From assembly GCF_001434935.1 (NCBI RefSeq), contig NZ_AZEG01000001.1, positions 151,190 through 215,189 of the forward strand: a stretch of DNA of 64,000 nucleotides, in the 5' to 3' direction. The notes beneath the pieces were generated by a model that saw only the letters and a list, made by a program, of their open reading frames with translations, made no database searches and had not been told where the DNA came from. How positions within the stretch are numbered: position 1 is the stretch's first letter; the number at the start of each line of letters is the position of its first letter. This stretch comes from Liquorilactobacillus uvarum DSM 19971 (GTDB taxonomy: Bacteria > Bacillota > Bacilli > Lactobacillales > Lactobacillaceae). Shown here in pieces: positions 56,511-64,000 of the stretch. The position numbers and the translations under genes are program-made.

Positions 56511-56948
56511 TTTTAAAAGAAAATGTGCCACTAGCCGCTAAATTTTAACCAGTAATCACAGAAACATTTTGAAGCGAGTGGCTATGAGTAATTGATAATT
56601 ACGCAGAGAAAGCTGATAATTGATGAAAACACATTGATTTCTATAATACAACATTAAAACAGAGCGGGGATAGAAAGGATAATGAACTGTACCCCGCCCT
56701 GTTTTTTTAATATACTAATATATTTTTAAAAAATTCCTGTTTACCTAATTCAGTTCAGGGGAAAATCTCAGCTCGTTTCTTTTGATTATGTTTCTCTTCT
56801 CATTGCTATTCATCATGGCGATACGTTCAATTGTTTTGATTGCTTTATCTTACCCTTAACTTCGATTTTTTCTGTTCTCCAAATGTTAAAGTTCCTTACC
56901 AAAGTGCTACAATATCCTTAAAGAGGTTACGGAAAGGTCGGTAGAAAA
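56511..56948. other. Gap with a terminator, otherwise unassigned
   Basis: The terminator is at 56655-56710. The rest is AT-rich. The region just before 56949 has TTAAAG, a 16-base spacer and TACAAT, a plausible promoter. Confidence 0.5.
56655..56710 (+). terminator. Terminator, probably of the DUF805 gene
   Basis: AAAACAG-GCGGGG pairs with CCCCGC-CTGTTTT and is followed by T. It lies 145 bases after the stop. Confidence 0.75.
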
Positions 56949-57239
56949 ATGTCATTATTTAATAATAATAAAAAAGCTGATGGACTTTTGGAAGATAGAG
57001 GATTAGCAAACTTAGACAGAGATGCTTTCTGGCAAGTCAGGGCTATTTTGAGTGAACTTGAAGAGGAACAACTGCTAAAAAACAGCAAAAAAGTAATCTC
57101 CAGCGACTATGTTGCAGAAAAAGCTACCGCTAGTTATTTGAGAGCCATTGTTGAACAGAACTGGGTATTGATAGCTCAAAATGATCAAATTATTAAGGGA
57201 CTTAATTCAAAAAATAAACCGTCTGCTCCAAAGGAATAA
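56949..57239 (+). CDS. Conserved small protein, paralogue of the gene at 9221
   Basis: A 96-residue soluble protein. Its C-terminal core YLRAIVEQNWVLIAQND and the N-terminal LFNNNK and EDRGL match the protein at 9221-9508; the middle is divergent (SELEEEQLLKNSKKVISSD). GGAAAGG lies 11 bases upstream of the start. Nothing in the neighbourhood points to a function. Two copies in one 64-kb window suggest a family with several members in this genome. Confidence 0.72.
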   Translation: MSLFNNNKKADGLLEDRGLANLDRDAFWQVRAILSELEEEQLLKNSKKVISSDYVAEKATASYLRAIVEQNWVLIAQNDQIIKGLNSKNKPSAPKE

Positions 57240-57441
57240 TTTATAATTTTCTACCATTCTTTTCTGTATTTCACTTTAGTTCTGCCCTCAAAAATTCTTT
57301 TCGCATTTTAACTCCAAATACCATCCTTTTACTAAACTTTTGGGGCCATTGCTTTTTGCATATTTTTAAATTCTGGTGCCATTCTTTTTGACTTTTGCGT
57401 TATAATTAAATTATCATTTAAGAAAGGAGGTGCATGCTGGA

Positions 57442-57573
57442 TGTTTACAGAAACAGATATTAGTAATATTCTACGGCAGCATGGTGTTGAAAATAAAAAT
57501 AATACACTCGCAAAAGCACTTTATGATATTTTTAAACTGTCTGCTCAAGAACGAACAAGCGACCAGCTTTAAA
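57442..57573 (+). CDS. Small protein of 43 residues
   Basis: ATG 57442 follows an ideal AAAGGAGGTG at 57424-57433. The product MFTETDISNILRQHG...SAQERTSDQL is soluble and helical. TATAAT lies about 40 bases upstream. A long hairpin with a T run follows 30 bases after the stop, so the gene is a complete short unit. I know of no homologue. Confidence 0.55.
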
Positions 57574-57601
57574 AGGTAGTTACCGCTTGACTTGTCTGTA
57601 A

Positions 57602-57673
57602 ACTTCTAGTAGTTCACGACTGAATGATGGAACGCTCATTAAGTCGTGTCGCAGAACTACTAGAGGTTTTTAG
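57602..57673 (+). terminator. Long two-storey hairpin terminator of the 43-residue gene
   Basis: Outer stem CTTCTAGTAGTTC (57603-57615) / GAACTACTAGAGG (57654-57666). Inner stem ACGACT-AATGA (57616-57627) / TCATT-AGTCGT (57636-57647). Five T follow. It is longer than an ordinary terminator, so the tail may itself be a stable RNA. Confidence 0.65.
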
Positions 57674-57779
57674 TGTCTATAATAAAGAAAAGCATATATT
57701 CTGCTTCAAAATTCCAAGCGGATTACAATTAAACGAATATTTCTAATTTAATCCGTTTAACATAGATGTTGAATTTAAA

Positions 57780-57808
57780 TTGAACACAAGCTAATGTCAA
57801 TATACACT
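57780..57808 (+). promoter_or_regulatory. Predicted promoter of a small RNA
   Basis: TTGAAC, a 17-base spacer, then TACACT. No reading frame follows, only a terminator. Confidence 0.4.
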
Positions 57809-57814
57809 ATTGTG

Positions 57815-57893
57815 ATACATGGTTAGCAACTCAATTTAAAATAATAGTTCTTTCCTTAAAACTGCTGTTGTTTCCTTCAACAGCAGTTTTAAT
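57815..57893 (+). ncRNA. Candidate 80-nt small RNA
   Basis: Bounded by the promoter at 57780 and the hairpin AAAACTGCTGTTG (57858-57870) / CAACAGCAGTTTT (57878-57890). It does not follow any gene closely, and the unpaired 5' part could be a target-binding region. Confidence 0.35.
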
Positions 57894-58139
57894 AATCTAT
57901 TTTTAAATTCTTGCTCTCAACAGGCTAAAAAGACCTTGCTACAAAATTATTTCTAAATAGCTGGCAAACCACTATTCACTTCAAAAATTATTCATAAGTT
58001 TTGTTCAACAGAAGTTAGCGGATAACTACAAATGCACAATCAAACACTTCCTAATTTCTTGTCATTAAGAGCTCTTAAGCCATAAGTACTCTTACTTCAT
58101 GCTATAATATTCCTCATAATTAAACACAGGAGGTATTCT

Positions 58140-58763
58140 ATGACTTCGGAGAAAAAAATGATGGTGGCTGGAAAACTTTACGCCTCAAATGATGCCGAAC
58201 TAGTTAAAATGCGCAAAAATGCAAAAAAACTTGTTTATGAATATAATCAAACTCTGCCGCAAGAAGATGGCAAACGTGCACAATTGCTTCAAAAAATGGT
58301 AGATTGTCCCAGCAAAGATGCATATATTGAAATTCCTACCCGCATGGATTACGGTGAAAACATTCATTTGGGAAAGAATTTCTATGCTAATTATGACAGT
58401 ATTTTTTTGGATATAGCACCTATTTCGATCGGTGACAATGTTTTATTTGGCCCACGAGTTGGACTTTATACAGCTGGTCATCCTCTTGTACCAAGTGTTC
58501 GCAATGAATACTTGGAATATGGTCATCCAATTAAAATCGGTAACAATGTCTGGCTCGGCGGCAACGTTGTTATCTGTCCTGGAGTCACGATCGGTGATAA
58601 TGCAGTCATCGGTGCTGGAGCAGTTGTAACAAAAAACATTCCGGCTGATGTGATTGCTGCGGGTGTCCCTGCCCGGCCTATTCGGGAAATAACATCTAAA
58701 GATGAAAAGTTCTGGCAAATTGAAAAAACTAAATATTTGGAAGAAAGAGATGCTTTTAAATAA
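58140..58763 (+). CDS. Maltose/galactoside O-acetyltransferase-family protein
   Basis: A 207-residue left-handed beta-helix acetyltransferase of the Maa/LacA group. It has an N-terminal Mac domain (MVAGKLYASNDAEL...AKKLVYEYN), hexapeptide repeats (ISIGDNVLFGPRV, IKIGNNVWLGGNVVICPGVTIGDNAVIGAGAVV) and the active-site His in AGHPLV. AGGAGGTATTCT precedes the ATG. It uses acetyl-CoA and a sugar hydroxyl; the natural sugar is uncertain. Confidence 0.9.
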   Translation: MTSEKKMMVAGKLYASNDAELVKMRKNAKKLVYEYNQTLPQEDGKRAQLLQKMVDCPSKDAYIEIPTRMDYGENIHLGKNFYANYDSIFLDIAPISIGDNVLFGPRVGLYTAGHPLVPSVRNEYLEYGHPIKIGNNVWLGGNVVICPGVTIGDNAVIGAGAVVTKNIPADVIAAGVPARPIREITSKDEKFWQIEKTKYLEERDAFK

Positions 58764-59542
58764 AAAAATTTTTTTGTTCGCCAGAGACTAGTCAAAAAAA
58801 TTAGCTCGTCATTATTCCTATAAAAACTACATCAACCAGTACTACTTATCTAAACTCACTCTTTGCCGAGAAATTTTCTTCTAAACTAAATTCATGATAA
58901 GTAAGAAGACATTCCTCTGGCCTTATTTTTTCAAAAAAAAGCTAACTTACTGCTCAAAGTATCTTTTTCACTCTTACTTTGGCAAAAGTTAGCTTTTTTA
59001 TTTCCACTTTTAATAATTTTGTGTAATTTAAAACCCATGATCAGTAACTTTATCACTAAATGCAAAAGCATAAATCATTTTACCGAAAATTAAGTTTAAC
59101 AAATTAAACTAATATTCAATTTATATTCTAATTCTAATGTTTTTGCATAATATTTTATAATTTTTGTTAAAACATATATAATTTATATTGACTTTAAAAC
59201 TGTGTATTCTGTAAAAATAAAATATTTTTATTATAGCTAATGTTATTCAATTTTTTCATAGTGTCATCTGCCTTCCATATAATTCTTCATGCTCCACGCT
59301 ACATCTAAGATTGAAAGTACTATCAAAAAATTTAAGCGGACAAAGATATCTAGTTTTTAACTAAAAGAAAACGACTTCTAGCCAGGGGCCGTTATAATCT
59401 TGGGTAAAATAAGAGATTTGGTTGATGTTAAATCGAAATTCAAAGACAGTAATAATAACTAACAGTAGGATTATTTTTTGATGCCGACATTGCCTTATGT
59501 ATATAAAAAGCATTTTAAAATCTAGCCACAAAAACTATTTCT
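58764..59542. other. Long AT-rich non-coding stretch
   Basis: The longest gap of the window. It holds the inverted repeat at 58932-59000 and possible promoter hexamers (TTGACT, 18-base spacer, TAAAAT near 59189-59220), followed by the leader of the next gene at 59543. No gene was found. Confidence 0.55.
58932..59000. terminator. Long inverted repeat, bidirectional terminator-like
   Basis: AAAAAAGCTAACTT (58935-58948) / AAGTTAGCTTTTTT (58986-58999) with an inner CAAAGTA/TACTTTG pair. It lies 170 bases past the acetyltransferase. Confidence 0.55.
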
Positions 59543-59590
59543 GTCCAAACACTGAAGACATTAAAAGCTGATTTATTAGGGGGATTTATT
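59543..59590 (+). promoter_or_regulatory. Leader sequence shared with the gene at 55007
   Basis: GTCCAAAC-ACTGAAGAC, TTAAAAGCTG-TTTA, AGGGGGA, then ATG. It parallels 54953-55006. Confidence 0.6.
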
Positions 59591-60199
59591 ATGAACAAAT
59601 TATCAAAATTCGGGCTAACCACTGTCTTAGCCTGTTCGATGGCAAGTGCAACTTTCATTGGGGTTTCTTTACGCAACACTGATGTTGTATACGCTAAAGC
59701 TCAACAAGTAACTCTTGGCGCAGGAACCTTCAAGGTCGGAAAAACAAAAGATATCAAACCTGGTCGTTACATAATCAAAACCACTAATGGTAGTGGAAAT
59801 ATTTCAGACAGCACCGGAAACATTAATATTATTTTAGGACAAACAACTGATAATGATAGTGGTCAAATTGACTCATACACAACGACTCTCAAAAAAGGAG
59901 ACAATGTGAAAATAGAAGGAATTGAAGCTACAAGTTTCGCACCTGCGGGTAAAAGAACCTACCAAACTCAATTGAATGCTGGTGACTGGATTGTTGGAAA
60001 AGACATTAAACCCGGCAGCTATGTTATAACAGCTTTACAAGGTAGTGGAAACATTGGAACAGATGATGGGGATGTTAACGAAATTCTGGGAACTACTAGC
60101 GATTCTGACGCTGGACAAGTAACAAAAGTTACAGTCAATCTGACTAGAGGACAGGTTTTGAGCACTAACATAGAACAGATAGAATTAAATAAAAAATAA
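59591..60199 (+). CDS. Secreted protein with two tandem copies of one beta-type domain
   Basis: A 202-residue protein with a signal peptide ending near VVYA (residue 35). Residues 40-118 and 126-199 are copies of one unit: x-AG-x(2)-VGK...DIKPG-x-Y-x-I, GSGNI, a D/G-rich stretch, ILG-T-D-D-GQ, then an L-x(2)-G-x-V strand. The unit resembles short domains found in exported Gram-positive proteins, but I cannot name it. There is no anchor. The membrane protein starting 12 bases downstream is a probable partner. Confidence 0.75.
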   Translation: MNKLSKFGLTTVLACSMASATFIGVSLRNTDVVYAKAQQVTLGAGTFKVGKTKDIKPGRYIIKTTNGSGNISDSTGNINIILGQTTDNDSGQIDSYTTTLKKGDNVKIEGIEATSFAPAGKRTYQTQLNAGDWIVGKDIKPGSYVITALQGSGNIGTDDGDVNEILGTTSDSDAGQVTKVTVNLTRGQVLSTNIEQIELNKK

Positions 60200-60211
60200 G
60201 GAGATTCGTAT

Positions 60212-60583
60212 ATGAAAACGACAAAATTAGTGGCAGGCATTCTAATGATTGTTCTATCTGTGTTTATTGGTTTCCAATCAATGGCTGTAGGCTTGGGAGA
60301 CGCCCTTGAAAATAATAATAATACAAGCGGATCAGGCGGAATTATTGTAGCAATTCTTTTCTTAGTAGCAGGTATTGTTTATTTAGCAACCAAATCTAAG
60401 AAGAAACTTGGTGGCGATATTGCAAATCTTATTTTGCTTTTGATTGCATGGATTATCGGCTTATCAAACATCGGTGTTTATTCAGATCTTGTAATTTGGA
60501 GTTGGTTGGCATTTATTATTGGAGTGGGCTTCTTTATTTGGCACTTAGTAAAAAATAAAAAATTGAAAAATAAAACACTTTAG
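60212..60583 (+). CDS. Small membrane protein in operon with the secreted repeat protein
   Basis: A 123-residue protein with four predicted helices and an Asn/Gly/Ser-rich outer loop (ENNNNTSGSGG). The C-terminus is Lys-rich and so probably cytoplasmic. It starts 12 bases after the secreted protein with AAGGAGA before the ATG, so the two are cotranscribed. Family not recognised. Confidence 0.72.
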   Translation: MKTTKLVAGILMIVLSVFIGFQSMAVGLGDALENNNNTSGSGGIIVAILFLVAGIVYLATKSKKKLGGDIANLILLLIAWIIGLSNIGVYSDLVIWSWLAFIIGVGFFIWHLVKNKKLKNKTL

Positions 60584-60611
60584 TTGTAATAGTAAAATTA
60601 GCCTAATGACT

Positions 60612-60653
60612 TGGGGCTGGCTCAAAATTTAACTTTTGAGCCGGCCCCTTTTA
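60612..60653 (+). terminator. Strong terminator, member of the repeated hairpin family
   Basis: GGGGCTGGCTCAAAA (60613-60627) / TTTTGAGCCGGCCCC (60634-60648), then TTTTATT. The core TCAAAATTTAACTTTTGA is that of the hairpin at 1818-1849 with one base changed. Confidence 0.9.
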
Positions 60654-60790
60654 TTAATTCTGTATGAACGTGTTCCATAAGTCAAAATGCTCCCTCTAAT
60701 TTCGAAATATTTAAATTTTACCGAATTGTGTCACACTCCATTAATTATAATTGTACAAGGTCACTTACTTCTTACTTGACTACTAATTGC

Positions 60791-61438
60791 TTATGCTAAA
60801 TCGGCTATAAAATTAACTAATACAGAGATTATAACTGTGTTGAATAGAAAAGAAATCAGGGCATGTCCCAATGCTGCCTTACGAAAACTTGTAGTAGAAA
60901 AATTCGTATCAGAAACTTGATAAGTCATCCCTATCGTATAGGACAAATAGGCAAAATCCCAAAAACTTGGGAGACTGTCATTATTGAAATCAACCCCCCC
61001 TTCTTTCTTGTCATAACTTTTCTTGTAATATAGTTCAGCGTAATGGAATGTGTATACTGCATGGACCAGGCTCCATGAAACAGGAACACTTATTAATCCT
61101 ACTCCGAGTTCCATGGGATCTCCTTTGCCAGCAGTCACCAAAAATACAACAACAATTAAGCTAACACAACTGGCCAAAATTATAAATATGTCCAAAAAAG
61201 AATAGCGTATACTCTCAGTTAAAACAATTTTTTTAGTATGCTCTCCTGTTAACGGTTGAAAATTAAACCACATTAGGGACATCACAGTGACAGCACCGGC
61301 ATTCCAGCTCATCAACAATGAGATTTCCCAATTGAAATAAGCTTTTAGTACGAAACCACTTGCCAACCCTAATACAACAGCAATAAAAAGATGCACCCAT
61401 TTTTGCCGAAACAATCTTTTTCTTTGTTCTTTTTTCAT
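60791..61438 (-). CDS. DUF1345 family membrane protein
   Basis: A 215-residue protein with about five spans. The family signature FWDFAYLSYTIGMTYQVSDTNF is in the C-terminal third, and HYAELYY is between spans. Function unknown. The IGMTxQVSD segment recalls a pore loop, which has prompted comparison with channels, but that is not established. Confidence 0.85.
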   Translation of the reverse strand: MKKEQRKRLFRQKWVHLFIAVVLGLASGFVLKAYFNWEISLLMSWNAGAVTVMSLMWFNFQPLTGEHTKKIVLTESIRYSFLDIFIILASCVSLIVVVFLVTAGKGDPMELGVGLISVPVSWSLVHAVYTFHYAELYYKKSYDKKEGGVDFNNDSLPSFWDFAYLSYTIGMTYQVSDTNFSTTSFRKAALGHALISFLFNTVIISVLVNFIADLA

Positions 61439-61762
61439 AAAATGTTCCTCCGTTTTTAGTTATAGGTTATTTATTACTGTCATTGTAGGTTGTCTGCAGT
61501 AAAAACTCGATCAATTAGCACTATATGTTATTAGTTGCCTCGTGTTCAACAAGTCTATTTTTAATTGTAATAAAATTTAAATAATGTGAATCATATTTTG
61601 TGTACGCTCAATATGTTAGAATTAGAATGTAGCAAATATAAATGATTGGTGGACTTAGAAATGTTGATTTTAGGTTTTGCACTATCTCTAGCTCCTCCTA
61701 GACCTTTTCATTTCAAAACTTGTAACTACTACAGTCAATAAAAAATGGAGAGTGTATTATAC
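61439..61762. other. Gap before efp
   Basis: Divergent promoter region. TAGAAT repeats near 61615-61628 could be a -10 for efp, with a poor -35. No gene was seen. Confidence 0.4.
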
Positions 61763-62320
61763 ATGGTGGAAGCGATCAATTTAAAATCAGGCATGATTTT
61801 TGAAAAAGGCGACAAACTTATTAGAGTACTTGAAACTAATCATCACAAACCTGGTAAGGGTAATACAGTAATGCAAATGAAGTTGCAAGATATTCGGTCT
61901 AACTCTATTGTCCAAACAACTATGCGGCCAACTGAAAAAGTTGACCTAGCTATTGTTGACAAAAAGCAGGCACAATTTTTGTACAAACAAGGTGAAGTCT
62001 TTTATTTCATGGATTTAGATACGTACGATCAATACGAATTATCGGCTGAACAAATTGCAAATGAAGTAAAGTATTTAATTCCAGAATTAAAAGTTCAATT
62101 AGATTTCTGCAACGAAGAACTAATTGGCGTAGAACTGCCGACTACTGTTACTCTGCGTGTAACAGAGACTTCGCCTAACATCAAGGGCGCTGCTGCAGCT
62201 AGTGGTGGAAAACCTGCTACTTTAGAAACTGGATTGGTGGTCACTGTGCCAGATTTCATTCAAGAAGGCGATACACTGGTTATTAACACTACAAATGGGA
62301 CTTACAAACAGAGAGCATAG
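61763..62320 (+). CDS. efp: Translation elongation factor P
   Basis: Rescues ribosomes stalled on polyproline. It has 185 residues with three beta-barrel domains. The loop HKPGKGN carries Lys32, the modified residue in Firmicutes, preceded by Pro30 as in the bacilli type. The C-terminal signature is VPDFIQEGDTLVINTTNGTY. ATG 61763 (MVEAINLKSG) is preferred to 61745; GGAG lies 12 bases upstream. Confidence 0.93.
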   Translation: MVEAINLKSGMIFEKGDKLIRVLETNHHKPGKGNTVMQMKLQDIRSNSIVQTTMRPTEKVDLAIVDKKQAQFLYKQGEVFYFMDLDTYDQYELSAEQIANEVKYLIPELKVQLDFCNEELIGVELPTTVTLRVTETSPNIKGAAAASGGKPATLETGLVVTVPDFIQEGDTLVINTTNGTYKQRA

Positions 62321-62445
62321 AGTTAATTTCTTCTGTGGCAAATTCCGTCATTGAAATTTTCTTTTAACACTACAGCAAAACTTGTTTAATAACCACATAT
62401 CAACAGTACAGGCTTAATTGCAACAACAGTAAAAAGTTACGTAGA

Positions 62446-62512
62446 GGTTCCCTTTCGATCCAATTTTGGTTGTACTAGCCATTATACTGTATCGAAGGGA
62501 GCTTTTATTTTG
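62446..62512 (+). terminator. Possible terminator downstream of efp
   Basis: GGTTCCCTTTCGAT pairs imperfectly with ATCGAAGGGAGC and is followed by TTTTATTTT. It lies 125 bases past the stop. Confidence 0.55.
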
Positions 62513-62614
62513 TCTTAAGAACTTTTGCTTAAAACTTGATAATAAACACGTAGACACTATATATCAATTCAAAAATTTTAAAACAAATTACATTCAAAAT
62601 TGGAGGAGCTACTG

Positions 62615-62926
62615 ATGAATAATCAAGAACTACAAGAATACATCACTAACAACAGCCGTGCTGTTAAAATTTTCTGGGATAAAGCGCTGGTATATCAGCA
62701 GGCAAAAAATAAAAAAAGACAGCCAGCTAAGAGATGGAATGAAACAATGTTAGAACGTGCAGCAGATAAAATGCTTAATACCTTCATCACGGGTATCCAC
62801 GATAAAATAAAAATGTATGTTAAAGAGGACCAATTTGAACCTCAAAAAAGCTGGATCAAGTTTATAGAGGACAACGAGGTTTTAGATGAATTAGAAGAGT
62901 CTGTAGTAGAAATGGAATTTGCCTGA
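62615..62926 (+). CDS. Hypothetical protein
   Basis: A 103-residue soluble helical protein; ATG 62615 has GGAGGAG upstream. It has a basic middle (QQAKNKKRQPAKRWNE) and an acidic C-terminus (DNEVLDELEESVVEMEF). I do not recognise it. It stands alone between efp and the K+ channel gene. Confidence 0.65.
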   Translation: MNNQELQEYITNNSRAVKIFWDKALVYQQAKNKKRQPAKRWNETMLERAADKMLNTFITGIHDKIKMYVKEDQFEPQKSWIKFIEDNEVLDELEESVVEMEFA

Positions 62927-63007
62927 AGTTCACTCTTAAAAAAATATACTATTATGGTTAAATAAGAAAATATTTTCTAATGTGTCAAAAACTATTATTA
63001 ATTGGGA

Positions 63008-63733
63008 ATGGTAAACTTGAAAAAAACCTATGATGTGATAATTGCATTTTTAGCTGTAACATCAATTGTTATGGTGATTATGGACTATGCCAATGCGATA
63101 ACTCTGGTCAGTGCACCGTACAGTTACATAGACAACAGTATTTTATTGCTTTTTACGATCGATTATTTTTCACGTTTTGCCTTATCCAAAAATAAAATCA
63201 GTTTCTTCAAAAATAACATTTGGGATTTGCTCGCTATTTTACCCGTGAATTCTATCTTTTCGTTTTTCAGAATAGCAAGAATAGCACGTGTCGCTAGAAG
63301 TATCCGTGTGATGAAAGTTTTGAGACTAACAAGACTTGTTGGCTTAAGCGGAAAATTGCAAAAAAACGCAAAAAAATTTCTGAAAACAAACGGCCTAATA
63401 TACTTAATTATTGTTAGTTTATTCATATTAGCAACAGCAGCCGTTTTATATTCGTTGGCTGAAAACGTCCCTCTCGGTGAAGCATTTTGGTGGGCTATCG
63501 CAACTGCAACAACTGTCGGTTATGGGGATATCTCACCTCATACTGCTATTGGAAAATTTGCCGCTGTTATGTTGATGTTTGTGGGTATTGGATTTATAGG
63601 TATGCTGACAAGTTCTCTCACCGCCTTTTTTACACATGAAGAAGACAGCAACAAAAAGGTGCTTGAGAAATTAGACAGAATTGAAAAAGAAAACTTAGAA
63701 TTAAAAGAAGCCATAAATCGGTTGAAGCATTAA
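63008..63733 (+). CDS. Voltage-gated-type potassium channel
   Basis: About 241 residues with the six-helix Kv plan: S1-S3, an S4 with Arg at every third position (RIARIARVARSIRVMKVLRLTRL), a pore with the selectivity filter TVGYGD and S6, then a C-terminal coiled coil (EKLDRIEKENLELKEAINRL) that may assemble the tetramer. There is no RCK or cNMP domain. The start is uncertain: TTG 63002, ATG 63008 or TTG 63017, none with a strong ribosome binding site. Confidence 0.88.
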   Translation: MVNLKKTYDVIIAFLAVTSIVMVIMDYANAITLVSAPYSYIDNSILLLFTIDYFSRFALSKNKISFFKNNIWDLLAILPVNSIFSFFRIARIARVARSIRVMKVLRLTRLVGLSGKLQKNAKKFLKTNGLIYLIIVSLFILATAAVLYSLAENVPLGEAFWWAIATATTVGYGDISPHTAIGKFAAVMLMFVGIGFIGMLTSSLTAFFTHEEDSNKKVLEKLDRIEKENLELKEAINRLKH

Positions 63734-64000
63734 AAATCCTCTTTTCCTTTTTTTCATAGAGTGAAAACTTACTGTAAATAGAAAAAACAAGATGTTCTTT
63801 TTCAAAAGTAATAATATACAACCAATCTAAAATTAATTAATGTTATTGATAAGTAATACTATATTTTTACCATGAAACGACCAAGCTAACCTATAACACT
63901 TTCAGACACAGTACAGGTATGACGTATGGCATATTAGATCAAGATGCTCCTATCCTAGTATTTGGTACATAAATTTCTGAACAGTTGTGCCATAATTAAT
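63734..64000. other. Window end, non-coding
   Basis: AT-rich; no gene or terminator was recognised. Confidence 0.4.

Larger units (their letters stand above)
57673..58139. other. Gap containing a possible small RNA
   Basis: Apart from the small-RNA candidate at 57815-57893 and the promoter of the acetyltransferase gene, nothing was recognised. Confidence 0.5.

Overview
The window is chromosomal DNA of a low-GC lactic acid bacterium of the family Lactobacillaceae. The evidence is strong AGGAGG-type ribosome binding sites, the lactobacillus-style order tdk-prfA-prmC-ywlC-upp-atpBEFHAGDC followed by DUF1146-murA-mbl-yidD-DUF2969-rodA, a ppx1-ppk-ppx2 polyphosphate operon, a sufCDSUB operon, a one-piece binding-protein/permease glutamine transporter (GlnP), and a Ddl ligase whose specificity residue is Phe, as in intrinsically vancomycin-resistant lactobacilli. 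The genus cannot be fixed from this sequence; a Liquorilactobacillus/Ligilactobacillus-like organism would fit. No tRNA, rRNA, CRISPR array, complete insertion sequence or prophage was seen.

Layout. 1-9 kb: end of a small membrane-protein gene, usp, tag, ddl, the coupled ppx1-ppk-ppx2 operon and an APH-like kinase. 9-13.5 kb: small proteins, a csp gene, two strong candidates for small RNA or small-peptide transcripts, and a choloylglycine-hydrolase-family enzyme. 13.5-19.2 kb (minus): Fe-S assembly operon sufCDSUB, with a Fur-box-like dyad next to its promoter, and an ArsC-like protein. 19.3-35.5 kb (minus): cell shape and wall genes (rodA, mbl, murA), the F1Fo ATPase operon, then upp, tsaC/sua5, prmC, prfA and tdk. 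35.7-43 kb: the murT-gatD pair that amidates peptidoglycan, manA, a serine hydrolase, a histidine phosphatase and an MFS exporter. 43-50 kb: glutamine-type ABC transporter, a LysR regulator divergent from metE-metF with a Met-box-like operator between them, and a CDF metal exporter. 51-64 kb: mostly single genes with long AT-rich gaps. These include a PAP2 phosphatase, a TIM-barrel gene with a broken or slippery frame, a tyrosine phosphatase, two secreted proteins sharing a leader sequence, DUF805 and DUF1345 membrane proteins, an acetyltransferase, EF-P and a voltage-gated-type K+ channel.

How the genes work together. Several units build or protect the envelope: Ddl (depsipeptide stem end), MurA (first committed step), MurT/GatD (D-Glu amidation) and RodA/Mbl (elongation). 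The ATPase, polyphosphate and Fe-S operons are housekeeping energy and cofactor systems. The least explained parts are the ~200-nt branched RNA near 10.9-11.1 kb, the short minus-strand transcript at 11.7-12.0 kb, the paralogous small proteins at 9.2 and 56.9 kb, the leader shared by the secreted-protein genes at 55.0 and 59.6 kb, and the degenerate Ppx paralogue kept at the head of the polyphosphate operon.
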